The notes beneath the pieces are model-generated. The model worked only from the letters and a program-made list of their open reading frames with translations. It did not search any database and was not told the DNA's origin. The translations under genes and the position numbers were made by a program. A stretch of DNA of 64,000 nt, from contig JAHEWK010000037.1 of NCBI GenBank assembly GCA_020740775.1, forward strand, positions 62,001-126,000, read 5' to 3'. Shown piece by piece: positions 9,813-21,300 of this stretch (position 1 is the first letter of the stretch; each line of letters opens with the position of its first letter). This DNA comes from Ilyonectria destructans (taxonomy: Eukaryota; Ascomycota; Sordariomycetes; Hypocreales; Nectriaceae).

Positions 9813-9996
9813 TGTTGGAACATGACCCTGTATAACGAAACCTCTGATAGATTGATATCCTGACCTTAGTCAGAGGGGGTGTCAGAAAACCCCTCTCTGA
9901 CCGACGGAGCCCAACAGGGCCCAAGCAACAATCAACATCATCATCACTGCTTTGAACACTATCCATTTGATCGAATTGACCGTAACGGATCCGACA
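9813..9996 (+). repeat. Copia 3' LTR, 184 bp
   Basis: It begins TGTTGGAACATGACC and ends GGATCCGACA. The outer parts match the 5' LTR closely, but the central 80 bp differ at many positions, including AACAGGGCCC in place of GACGAGGAC. A G-rich polypurine tract (9801-9812) precedes it. Confidence 0.85.
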
Positions 9997-10339
9997 GCAT
10001 CCTAAAACCGTTTGAACGGTTAAACGATTTTCCAGCCCTGGCACTCGAAAAATCTTTCAAAATGTCAAGTTCCGGAGACCTTCGCTTAGGTCAAGGGCAA
10101 GGATCACAACCATCGTGAATAGCTTCACGGCCAGCGTGAACGCTACACCATACCTAGCGTCAGGTAACAGCCTGCTGCCTATTAGATCGACAGACTGAAC
10201 ACAGGTATAAGAGACCGACTCTCGTCGCTCCTTAGATAGAAGATATGGTCCTCAATCTACACTGATCTTTTGTTCAATGTCTGCATTCGTGTATCGGTGC
10301 TAGGTTGACACAAAACCCATTGATATCGGGTCTCAATCC

Positions 10340-12711
10340 ATGATACCAAATTCAAAATCTCGCCTTATAACTACCAATATGTCATCTGACACATCGTCTA
10401 TTATTGGTGCTACAGAAAACCCCCCAGATGTCAATGGATTGCCGTCAAACTTCCTCTCAATTATGGACATCACGAAGGACCGTTCAAATACACGCGGACG
10501 CAATACTGGAGGTAAAACCATCTATACTTGCACTGTGTGTGGAGATAAACGATACGACCATAAGGCAAATGCTGCCAATCACGTCAGAAACAACCATCCC
10601 GTCGCATCCAGATCCACCAGGTCTGTCTCGGGCACCCAGCGCTCAATCTCCGCACATTTTCGCCCTGTAGCAAGCGAGGACGCACTTCGAAATGCCTTCA
10701 ACCCGCAAGCATATCAGGAAGCATTGATCAGCATACTCACGCGTCGGAGAGTGCCCTTTTCGGCTATTGAATGGGACGAGTTTCAACAACTAGCTCTCGC
10801 ATGTAACCCATACATCAAAGACTCCCTCATTACCTCACGGCGTACGATGGTCCGATATATTGCAGCAAACTATGATTTTTACAGCAGCGAGATCAAGGAC
10901 AGTCTCACCACCGCGTCAAGTCCGATTCATATCTCAACAGACCTCTGGACATCACCGCATAGACATTCTCTACTTGCTGTGTGTGCACAATGGGTAGATA
11001 AAGACTACAAGCTTCGTAAGGCACTACTATCTCTACCAGAATGTGCAGAGAGTCATTCTGGAGAAGCTCAAGCGCAGGCTGTTATCGATACTTCAGAGAA
11101 GTACGGGATACAGTCAAAACTTGGTTGGCACACGGGTGACAACGCGACATCAAACGACACATGTCTTGAGTCTATACAACACAAGCTAATGAGTAGACAC
11201 AAGGTTAGTTAACTACGCAGTTTAGGCTATATGCTGACATTGAGTAGATTAAATTCAACGCAAAAGGACGTCGTATACGTTGTATCGCTCATATCATTAA
11301 TCTTTCCCTTCAAGCCTTCCTTCTCGCATCTTCTAAAGAGGCTCTAGTCGCAACACTCGAGTCAGCATCCGGTGTCACTGGAGAGGAGCTTCTCTCCCAG
11401 TTTTCCGAGGTCCTAGCCTCTCATCGAAAGAAGGCTGCCGCCGAACGAAATACAGCAAAGAGAAAGAACGGAGAGCCGGCCAGAAAGCACAAGCGCAAGG
11501 GCAGCACGGCTAGCAATACGTCCGTGATATCGGCTGACGACTTTAGCGGCGTTGAGAATATCCCTGCATTACGCAAGCTTCATGGCTTAGCTGTGTGGCT
11601 AACATCATCAACCCTCCACCAGAATGCGTGGGATAAGGCAGTGGGACTGCGTTTAGGGATGGATAATCGTACCCGCTGGTCGTCCTGGTATCAGGTCATT
11701 GATCGTGCGATTAGAAAGAAGGACAAAATCCAGTCCTTCATGTCTGATCACGAAGAGGCCATCGGAGACAATCGGCTATTAGTTGGAGATTGGGAGTTGC
11801 TAGGCAAAGCACATACGTTTCTTCAGCCATTTGCTTCAGCAACATTGTATGCAGAGGGAGATGACTCGTCTATCTCACAATCGTTGATGCTGATGGATAT
11901 GTTGTTACTCCATTACGAAGAACAAAAGGTACCCTTCAATCTATCCACGTCAAGTCGATTACTAACATTGTATCAGAAGATATATCAGTCAGATGAACAC
12001 TCCGACGAACGGATGGTTCGAGCCATCGATATGAGATGGTTTATCCTCTCTAAATACTACCGCCTAACTGACGAGGTTCCCGTATACGCCGCCGCTCTCC
12101 TCCTTGATCCCCGTAAACGCATCGCGTATATCAAGCAGAACTGGCCAAAGGAATGGCATGAAGATACTATTGCCTCGGCCACAGCATTCTGGCAAAGGGA
12201 ATTTAATTACGAGCAACCCAGCGACCATCCCTCCACCCCCACGTCGATGCCACCACCGCTGGCAAAGAAGCCAAGTCAACTCGCGATACTATCAAAGAAG
12301 CTGGAGGTTAGGACTATTAACGCGAATGTCATGGATGATTTCACTTGCTTCATCAACGTTGATGCAACAGATATCCCTCCGGATTGTACGCCTCTGGAGT
12401 GGTGGTGTCAACCACAGCAGAGAAAGCAGTATCCGAAACTTAGCCGCATGGCTATTTGTATTCTTTCTATCCCAGCAGAGTCATCGGAGCCGGAGAGGAC
12501 GTTTTCTGGGGCAAGAAGAACATGTTCATGGGATAGATTGCGAATCACATGCAAAACTATCGAGATGATTGAATGTACGGGCAATTGGTTGCGTCAAGGA
12601 CTCATGCGGCCTCTGCATGAGAATGGGATGGGTCTAATCGGAATCCCACGGCCGGAGGGTGACTCTCGGGACGTTGACGATGATAGTAGGCATTATTTCG
12701 ACTGGTATTAG
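10340..12711 (+). CDS. hAT-1 transposase (one intron), 775 aa
   Basis: Exons are 10340-11203 and 11248-12711. The 44-bp intron has donor GTTAGT, branch GCTGAC and acceptor TAG, and joins in phase 0 (...SRHK to IKFNAKG). An N-terminal BED-type zinc finger (Cys64, Cys67, His81, His86) would bind the element ends. The RNase H-like core has Asp201 (ISTDLWTS) and an Asp in TGDNATSND (about 263). A lysine/arginine-rich segment lies near residues 350-370. The C terminus is the hAT dimerisation region (EWWCQPQQRKQYPKLSRMA... ESSEPERTFS). The frame is fully open, so the protein may be functional, although the left end of the element is now split by 8 kb of inserts. A decayed relative sits at 56913-59124. 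Met14 (10379) is an alternative start. Confidence 0.9.
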
Positions 12712-12954
12712 AGCAGGCGCGGTGGATATTTCTCACCGTCATAAATCGTTCATTCCTTCGTTTAAATCGTTTATTCGTTCGTTTAACCGTTTGCGATATT
12801 TTTTGAACCGTTCAAACGTTTGAGAAAATATTCGACCGTTTAAACGGTTTGCCCATGTATGGTCACGTCCGCCATTTCCTTCCTCTTCACCCCTTGACGA
12901 CACCGACTCCTACCAACACCACGATCATGACAGGCTCCCACACCTCTTCCCGCA

Positions 12955-13824
12955 ATGGAGGCACCGCCATCTCAACGATCCGGTCCCGGAGCCACTTCGA
13001 GATCAACCTCTGGTCTAGAGGCCCTGTCCATCCATCAAAGAGCTCGCCGCCACCCTAGATCACGAATCGTCGTCGAACCTCTGTTTTGGACGAAGCTGCA
13101 ACTTGAGCTATTGCGATGCACTTTTGTATTCTTTCCATCCTTGCCTGACTCTCCCTTGCACAGTTCCGATCTCTATTTCTGCCTCGGAGACTATCGCAGT
13201 ATTTTGCTCCCCTGCTCATACTTTTGCCTTCGGGACGAGTGTGAAGGCGATAATGTTGGGCCTGTTCCCCCCGTCGTTGCGCATATCGACCATGGGCACA
13301 TTGCTTGGATGCGGGAGATGAAGATTATTCAATCGTACAATGGCATCCGATCCCACCGACCCGGCGCATCTTTGGCCGAAATCAAAATGCAGAGGCTTGC
13401 ATCTAGGGAGCCGCTGCACGAACCTTACCTGGTGGCGCTCCTGATTGCCCTCGCCTAGCAACAGTGGAGGATCTTGGGGCCGGCATGGACAAAGCAGGTG
13501 TCTGGCGTGAACGTATGTGGATTCCCGACCCTGGCCCGCGCTGTTTGATTCCTTGCTAACAGATATGTCTAGTCCAAGGTGTTGTATACCTCTGACGACG
13601 GCGACTTTATGGACCTTTACTCGACAAACGTATTATCTGCGCTCATCGGCATATTTAATGACCCAGCTGTTGCTCCGACAGTCCCACAGTCTCTACCGGT
13701 CCAGATCACTGCCATTGCTTGCAAGGCCCTCGATACCCTTCGTGATCGCGTTATGGCACTGGTACTCTCAGCAACAAGTCTGGAAGAGGTGGGCAAGTCT
13801 AACGATTTGATTGTATATAAATAA
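12955..13824 (+). pseudogene. Remnant of an uncharacterised ascomycete gene
   Basis: Two segments read as one protein: 12955-13512 and 13573-13824, around a 60-bp intron (donor GTATGT, GCTAAC branch, TAG acceptor). The conserved-looking part is ASREPLHEPYLVALLIALA, then a stop at 13456-13458 (TAG where Gln would fit: TAG CAA CAG), then QQWRILGPAWTKQV and, after the intron, KVLYTSDDGDFMDLY. This resembles a widespread ascomycete hypothetical family of unknown function (recognised from pattern only). The first 80 codons look unlike protein and may be foreign. The hAT-1 element ends 94 bp upstream. Confidence 0.5.
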
Positions 13825-14048
13825 AGCAGGCCTAGAGAGCGCCTCCAGCCATTCTACAGGTACACCCATTACGAGACCCAACCACCTTGGGAGTACTCCT
13901 TATGCTCCAGACTTGACGCAGTGTTGCCTCAAATGCATGACACGTTGAATGCCACTTGCGTACCAGCAAGGTCATTCTTAGCCGTCGATCATCCGGAACC
14001 AGATACCGCATCTATGCACCTCTGGGCGTCTGCATCCCTGATGCCGCC

Positions 14049-14663
14049 TTACGCCAGCTCCTGGTTCGCCCAAGCCATGAGGCCCGGGAGATGAGACGCG
14101 ATAATCTTGCGATGGTCCATAAGCTTAATGTCAAGCCAACTGGTGGAGTTGACCCTCAGAACGCCTTTTAGGACCACCTGGCCTGTGCCGGTGCTTGAGA
14201 GATTCTCGTAAGACTCTTTATAGTCTACTGGAATGTGGAAATGGAAGAGCCTCACACAGTGGGTGGCGGCAAGAATCGTGACGAAGCTGGTCATCAAACG
14301 CCACCGTTAGCTTATGGCGTCGCCGGAACACGAAATGGCCGGCCCACTTACTCGGTACGAAGATTGCCCTTCTTGGTTCTCCTGGAATTTTGTTGCAGGG
14401 CCAGTGCTTCCCCGACCATCTGACCCAGAACCTCGTCGGTGATGTCCGCCACCCCGTCAGTAGTGCAATGCTGTCATTCCGGAATCTGCCTGGACCGTGA
14501 TATCGGCGCTGTTGTTGACAACCAGCTTGATGAGATCGGCGAAGCCAGCCAAAGCCTGCAACGTCGATCGCGGACACGGCTCTTGGTTGACAACTGAAGC
14601 ATCAGTACCGCTTGCAAACAGAACCGACGCAACGTCTGAATGATTTTGCTGGACCTTAGTCAA
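14049..14663 (-). pseudogene. Ankyrin-repeat protein remnant
   Basis: Reverse-strand fragments in different frames. 14457-14663 reads like ankyrin repeats (DVASVLFASGTDASVVN... FADLIKLVVNNSADITVQ, ending GMTALHY), followed by stops. 14049-14297 gives an unrelated soluble fragment (FHFHIPVDYKESYENLSS...). Together they may be the C-terminal remains of a NACHT/ankyrin protein, but no NTPase motif is seen. Nothing else readable was found between 13825 and 14712. Confidence 0.35.
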
Positions 14664-14712
14664 CTTCCTATCTGTTCACTACTGAGTATCATTACAAAGA
14701 TCAAGCCTGTTT

Positions 14713-14884
14713 CTAAATCTCTACCCATTCTTCCTCGCGCAGCCGTACTCCCTCTAAGATCCTCCCCATGTGCGTCCTCCCGATCAGCCCGCACTCCTGT
14801 CGTATTTTCGCCATGAGGACCTTCAAAAAACTGACAGGACTTTTAGAAAGCCCCGACTTGTTGGAGCTGCCCGCTGTTGAGTCT
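14713..14884 (-). pseudogene. Orphaned 3' end of the DUF3638 gene
   Basis: If the MITE at 14893-15313 and one copy of its 8-bp duplication are left out, the reading frame of the large gene upstream runs on for 56 further codons to a TAG at 14713-14715. That stretch (SPVSFLKVLMAKIRQ, then GRTHMGRILEGVRL) looks like the conserved C terminus of this family as I recall it. It is now cut off from the gene by stop codons in the MITE. Confidence 0.8.
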
Positions 14885-14892
14885 AGTGGAAT

Positions 14893-15313
14893 TAGGGATG
14901 CGTTTTTGACGTCATAAACCCCAAGTTACCAATTGACGTCATAAACCCCAACTGACGGGTAATTTACCGTCATAAACCTCCTTCCTAACTGGGTTTAGTG
15001 AGTATCCCAAAAGGGGTTGGAGCGGGGGAAGACCATGAGTTGTTGCGACCCCTGAGGAGGCTTCATCACCCCCCGATGCTTTGCTGTTGAGATTTCTTCA
15101 CCGACAACAACTATTTATGGTCATTACTGAGTCAATATGACCAATCAGGGAGGCCGTCCTAAACTTCATGGCATTGACGAATATTTCCGTAGTCACCAAA
15201 TAGTGCTTGGAAGCACGTGATAAATGACGGTCATAAACCTCGGGTTTATGACAGTCATTTACCTAGGGGTTTTGGTAATTTACCTCCTGGTAATTTACCT
15301 CGATGCATCCCTA
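14893..15313. mobile_element. hAT-type MITE, 421 bp
   Basis: Ends are TAGGGATGC and GCATCCCTA, flanked by the 8-bp duplication AGTGGAAT (14885-14892 and 15314-15321). Subterminal DNA has repeated GACGTCATAAACC and GGTAATTTACC units in both orientations. It has no coding capacity. End sequence and target length assign it to the hAT superfamily, but its ends differ from those of hAT-1, hAT-2 and hAT-3, so its mobilising transposase is not in this window. Confidence 0.9.
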
Positions 15314-18300
15314 AGTGGAATGAATCCATCCGGCCCAAGAGTGATGGATTCATCGGCAGCCTTCCACGCAAGACCTAGAGAGCCACACAATTCGACATAG
15401 TCGCTGTAAGACGACAGATAAAGTTGCCCAGCAAACACATTGAGTTGGGCGATAAGGCCCCGCGGGATGGTGTCACAGTTTTTTGTTTGGGAAATAGTGT
15501 AGAGGTTGAGATGATCAAGTGACCCAAACCCAAGATTCACCCAAGGGGAGTAGAGCCGCAGGGTGACATGCCGAGACGTCTCGATATCCGGTAGAAGATT
15601 CTGTGCCTCGTACGGACTGATAACCAGAAGGCGGTTATTAGCAATCTCTCCCTTGCTTGTCAATATCCATTGCACGGATCGTTGAAACGAGTCCGCGTAG
15701 TTGTTTGATCCGAAGGATCCCTTGACAGTCTTTGCGAAGTCCCGTGTCACCCAGACGTTGTCCCAGAACTCGCTCACGTCGAAATTTTTTGCCGCCGAAG
15801 TGTGTTCGAGAGCCATAAAGGCAGGCTTAAATGCGCTCGACGATCGTGAAAACACACCATTTCGGACGAAGCTGCGCAGGTCTTCATGTAAATGGTGTAT
15901 CTCTGGCTCTGCAGGGGGCGGCCTCTCCACTTGTCTTTCGTGTTCGGTCTCGGGCGAGAGTTCTCGCTCCTGTTCCTCCTGTAGTGACGAGGTACGCAAT
16001 TCTGTCAGGCCGAATTCTTGGCAATGTTTCCGAAACTCCGCGGCAGCATGGGGCTCAATGCGGTCGAGAAGTGAAGAGATGCCAGGGTGGGCTTGCTGTG
16101 GATTATACCGTTGGTCAAGAGGCTGCGCCTCATCCTCCTTGAATTGTCCAGCGCACTCAGATCTGCCTTCCCGGTCACTGCGAGCCTCCATCTCATCCCA
16201 CAAGCTCCGTTGGTGACAGAAACGAATACCTTGAGTGAGCCATAGTGGCACTTCTCGCCGCATGTTCTGGCAGGTTTCGGTGATGGCCCAACAAAGAACA
16301 TCGGATACTGTAATGTTATGGGAGCTTGGCAGTTCCTGGCCTAGTAGTAGGAGAATCTTTTGTTCAATCTCTCTTGGAATGCAGAATACTACAGTCTGCC
16401 CTTTTCCAAGCTTTCGCATCCTCATGCATGCTGCGAGAAACTTTAGAAACTGAAAACACTACTCTAGCTTGATGAGCTGGACAAAACATACCTTGTACCA
16501 GTCTATCCTTCGTCAAGTTCGCACCCAAGGTAACTGCAGCTTGGTAGTTGGCGGGAAGTCTCAGATCTGTGCCTCTGGTATGGGCTTCGTCGAGGAAGAC
16601 GAGACACTGATCTAGCTGATCTGCAAAAGGTGAGGTCTGAAGTTCTTCAACCTTTCCTGATCGGTCGAGTACCACAATCTCATCAGAGTCGTTGAAGAAG
16701 ATGACAGCCTGTGTGTGCTCATCGCCTTTGTAGCACTTGAGCCATTCTTTGGAGAACTCCAAGTTGGTGAACTCGATGACTTGGGCACCAACATCAAGGA
16801 TAACGCGGGTATTTGAGGCCATGTTTGTGACCATGTCTAGGAGAGAATTGCTGTCGAGTGCCGCCCCTTTCATCTCGGGTGGCATCAGTGCAATGGCGTT
16901 CTCCGGCCGTAGTAGATACTCGGGCACCAATGCGTTGGTGTGCTTCTGCTCAGGAAGATCAAGCTGCTTCATATCTAATGGAAGCACGTACCGTGAGTCA
17001 TTGGTGCCGCTAAAACCTGTTGTCGGATTCTGCTTCTTCTTGCCCAGGTCCCAGCCCGAGGCAGACAATTTGTGAGGGAACTCTCTGGACTCCTTCGCAA
17101 AGACCATTCGGCAGAGATAGTAGTCGATGGCTGCCTTGGAGTATCGGATGTGAGGGAAGATCTCGGATATGCACTGAAAGTGGTCCTTGAGGTTTACCCC
17201 TTGGAGGTGTTTGAAGGCCTCTGGTATTGTCGGGGTGGTCTTAACCCACTCCTGGTATTCCAAATCTGCATTGTCTGATCGAACGAGTAGGTCAAATGCA
17301 GCAAAGAGAGCCTCATCGTCCAGCCCACCATAATAGTAGCTCAGACAGGTAAGAACGATCACGACATCAGGATGACTAAACTCTGATCGGGGCGTCGGGT
17401 TATCCTTGGCCCTGAAGGGTACCGCAAGCTTGGTCCTTGTCTCCCTGTTTGGATCGAGACCATAGTTGACCCTCCACCGTTTCTGGACAAATGCAAAAGC
17501 AAGTATTCCAGCAGCAAAGAGTCCTCGAAGAAGCAGCATGTGGTTGATGGTGCTCTCGTGCCAGAAAGGGCTCTTCTCGGCAGCCTCGATCTCCTCACTT
17601 GATAAGTCCCACTGAGTAATGTAGCGACAGACTGCGTTCCTGACGGTCGGAGACTGGTGTGCGATAGGGAAACCATCCATTCCGGTCTCGCATATGAAAC
17701 TTGCCACGCGGTTGAAAATTGCCTTCTCTGCATCAGGACGAAGAATCCGGACCTTGGGAACTCGGCCACGGTGTCGATCGTCAAAATCCAGAGATTGCGT
17801 GAACTCTCGCTTCGCTTCGGCAGAGAACCGTGCAACCAAGCCGAGAATTTCTTGTATGACTTTCCATCGGTCCGGGCTATGGTCGATTGGTCGCTGTTGT
17901 CCAACAGTGTAGATTAGCTCGAACTTGACGCTAAAGTTCTCGTCACTCTCATCCACCACGTCTCTGGACGAAGTGTCGAAGAATTTCCGGATCTCCATCA
18001 TCTTCTCGGCAACCCTATTTTTGTTGTCGAGCTGGCATTCCAGCTCCATCAACTGAAAAGATAGTAGGTGCTCCGGTTGAACGAGTAGGACGCCTCCCTC
18101 TTGCATGCACTTGGTTATAAGTTGGTGAATAGTCTCTGCTCGAGATTCGTTCATGCGAATATCCCTAGAGAATGGTAACTGGTAGACTGGGCGATCAAGC
18201 ACACCAGCCAACTTGGAGGTCAACATCTGGTACAGTTGCTTAGCCTGCGGCTTGGCCACGATGACCCGAACCAGTTTCGAGCCATCCCCAAGAGCTGTTG

Positions 18301-21300
18301 CAACGATGGGAACGATGACAGAAGACTTTCCCTCTCCCATATTCAACTGCATCACGGAGTTCTCGTTGTCTGGTGGCTGTATCATCTGTTGGGCAACCTG
18401 TTGCTGCACCTCCCGGATCATGATCTCACTCTCACATTCTAGCAGCAACCATTCTGAATGTTCGTGAGGATTCCACCCTTTGTGGCCAGCGCCCTTAAGT
18501 TCGCGAAGGAGATCCACGGGGTCATTCTGGAATCGTATCAAACGCTTAGCTTGTTGAAGGGCAGTGATCGCCAGTCCGTATTCGGCGATAGCATCCTGCC
18601 AAGCACTTGAGAGCTGAGACCATCGTGAGTTTCTGAGTTGCTGCAGGAAGAAGATAGGCGAAATTCGAGGTCTGAAACCTGCGTCTCTAATTATACGTTG
18701 TATAGCTTCCGGAACGTCTTTCAGATTCTGATTCACGGCGTCCATCAACGACTCATATATCGACTTGACACGCCTCCCGCATTGCTTCAGATGTTCTTGA
18801 AATAGAACCGCACACGTTGAGGCTCGATATCCGTTCAACTCGTGGCCGACATGGCCTTTCAGACTAGCAAGGCTTTGCCGCAGCTTTCGCAGGTAATGGT
18901 GCTCATAGTCCAACTTGGTCTTGCGATCCAAAAAGTCGAGAACATCAGACAGCCTTGCGGTTGGACCTGGATTGATTGATGTTGCTTGACAAAGGCCTTC
19001 TAGCAACGAACCTGGAACTGGCGTTGGAGATGGAGGGATGTGACGGAAGAGATCATCGATTGAGAGGAATCCTTGGGACTGACTCCTTGGCTGAATGTCT
19101 GGCAATGCAGAAGGAGGCTCGGTGATGATACCCTCTACAGGTACCTCTCCCAAACCGTTGACGAAATTCGAAAGATAGGCCGCGAACTCTCGGTTGTCAT
19201 ACCAATTCGTCCATTTTTTCACTACGGATCCCATTGCCTTTGACACATTGATGTATGCAGTGACATGTCCGTCCGAAGGTGTTCGGGGGCAATCACAAGG
19301 CCACTGCCGAGCAAGGTCGCCCTTGAAAAGTTCGACTGCTTTTTTTTTCTCAGATTGGCATTCTCGATGACGTCGGTTCAAGGTCTGTTGGCCTGACTCG
19401 TCTGAGCGCGGTCCCAGACGTGCCGCTGGAGTTTGCTCGTAGCGGAGAGCAGCTTCTCCGGCAATGGCCTCAAGCTCGGTCGTTTTCATTTCGCAGCCGT
19501 GTGATAGATTGTACCGGCCTTTGGAGGGCAAGGGAATAGCGGATACTGACGCGGACAGGGCGAGAAGGAGGAGTGCCTGTGTGACCTGCTTGTCAGATTC
19601 GGCAGAGTACGCAACCGTCGATATCCAAAACATCAGCTCGAACTTATTGAGCCAGGTCTGATCGCCCTGAAATGCGCGATGCAGCTGACACCAGTAGGAC
19701 GAGAGAAAAGTCTTTGGATTCTTGAGCCACTTCGAGTCGTACAGCATGTCCTCTCTTGGAGGAACTGTCCTGTAGGATGTTGTACTCTCATGGCTAAGGA
19801 GGGTGTACAAGTGGTGGGTAAACCCTGCAGCAACAGGCTCGGAGAAAGTTGGACGTTTGTTATAGGCTCGGAATGCCATTTCTGTGGCACGCTCTGCTCG
19901 ATCTGAATTACCCCGCTCTCTTGGCTGATATGCGACATCGTGTTGAATGGTGAAGCCCTCGGCCCCGAAGCCTGACACGCATTGGCGAGAATTTCTGAGG
20001 ATGGCCCGTTCGACGAGGCCCATTGTGGTACGCGTAAGTTCACTTGGCTCGATGTTACGGTGGGGATATAGGAATCCAATTTCACTAGATCGGCCCAGAA
20101 TCTCCTTGGTGACTGTGTAAAGCCGATCGTCTTGGGCGAGAAAGCTCAGCTTAGAGGACCAATCAACCCTTTGCATCACTTTCTCGTAGGTTGGGTAGAA
20201 AGCGCGACTTGGGGCGAGAGCAGCGATCAGGTTCAACCTATCATGAGCGGTCCGGGATAGAGGGCAGGGTGCTCGGACTGATGCGGACCCTAAGATGTGA
20301 AGAGCCTCCTCCGTTCCTGTTCGTCTAAGAAAAGGATCTGGAAGACAAGATGAGGTGATGGCGTGCATGTAGGCGAGATAGAGCTTGCTTTCGAGCTTTG
20401 TATCGGCGATGAGGCGGCCAAGAAGATCGTCGATCCGGTAGGATTGCACACGATGAGCGGTGCCGTAGGCGACATTGACAGTCACATGGTCGCTGAATTT
20501 TTGGAATTGGATATCTCCTTCTGGCATAATCAACATCCTCGTTGGCGGATCCTGATCGCTGCGTAGGACAAGCTTGCTCTTGAAGCCCACAAGTGTTCCG
20601 ACTGACTGGTCTGGGTCGATGTGCATGTCCCGAAATTGCCTGGATCGAATAGTTGACTCCCCGGCCCTCAGCAAAAAGTCAAGCCGCAAACCGGGCACTC
20701 GGACTTCTAGAGCGCTCTCTTGCGCATCGTACAGCATGTGAAGACCAAGCGGAGCCTCGAGGGGGGATAGGATTCCTGCAATACGCTGGGCCATGCTACT
20801 AGACGGGGCGAAGAGGAATGTCCTACCACCTTGACTCAGCTTCCAATCTCCCTCCTGTCGGGCAAGGTGCCAATCATCTGCGTTCGCAGTCCAAGGGTCC
20901 TCTAGCGAGTGGAATTGAATGATACCTGTCTTATTATGATACCAATGAGCGTAATCGTTGACAAAGGAGTGTGGCAGCATCCCCTGAAAAGTTCGCGACG
21001 GAATAAGATCTAGGTAGGATCCATTTTCCTCCAGACGAACGAGTAGGTCTTGATCCTGCATTCCAAAGTGAACAGTATGACCTTGGAAGCGCTGCGTGGT
21101 GCAGAAGCGCATGCCTGGCAAGTTGCTCGGCATAACATTTAGGATGAGACTCCTGAACAATCTCTCATAGTCATCATGCCTTTCATACTCCTTTGGAAGA
21201 CGAGTTAGGGGAAGGCCATTGACCAGCAACTCTCCCGTCAGGATGTTGAGGTGCACTTGAAGATGCCCGCGGCTCGTCGTCTCGAACCAATAACAAGTCT

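Larger units (their letters stand above)
2331..9996 (+). mobile_element. Copia retrotransposon nested in hAT-1
   Basis: It has two LTRs of about 184 bp (TGTTGGAACATG...ACA), a primer site, one gag-pol frame in the order gag, protease, integrase, RT, RNase H (the Copia order), and a G-rich polypurine tract (9801-9812) before the 3' LTR. It interrupts the left end of hAT-1. The 5' flank GCATG(T) and 3' flank GCATC give only a partial 4-5 bp duplication. The two LTRs differ a lot in the middle, which is unexpected for one insertion. Confidence 0.9.
2033..12861 (+). mobile_element. hAT-1 element, interrupted by nested retroelements
   Basis: The left terminus begins CATACATGGGCA (2033-2044) and the right terminus ends with its complement (12850-12861). 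Both are flanked by the 8-bp direct repeat GTCACGTC (2025-2032 and 12862-12869), the target-site length of hAT elements. The left subterminal part (2033-2095) is cut off from the rest, which resumes at 9997, because a Copia element and a solo LTR inserted there. Without these inserts the element is about 2.9 kb. Subterminal DNA on both sides is rich in TTCG and in CCGTTTRAACGG-type palindromes. The transposase gene at 10340-12711 is open. Confidence 0.9.

Noticed and set aside
12104..12568. 154-codon forward frame
   Set aside because: It lies out of frame inside hAT-1 exon 2, which has clear transposase homology.
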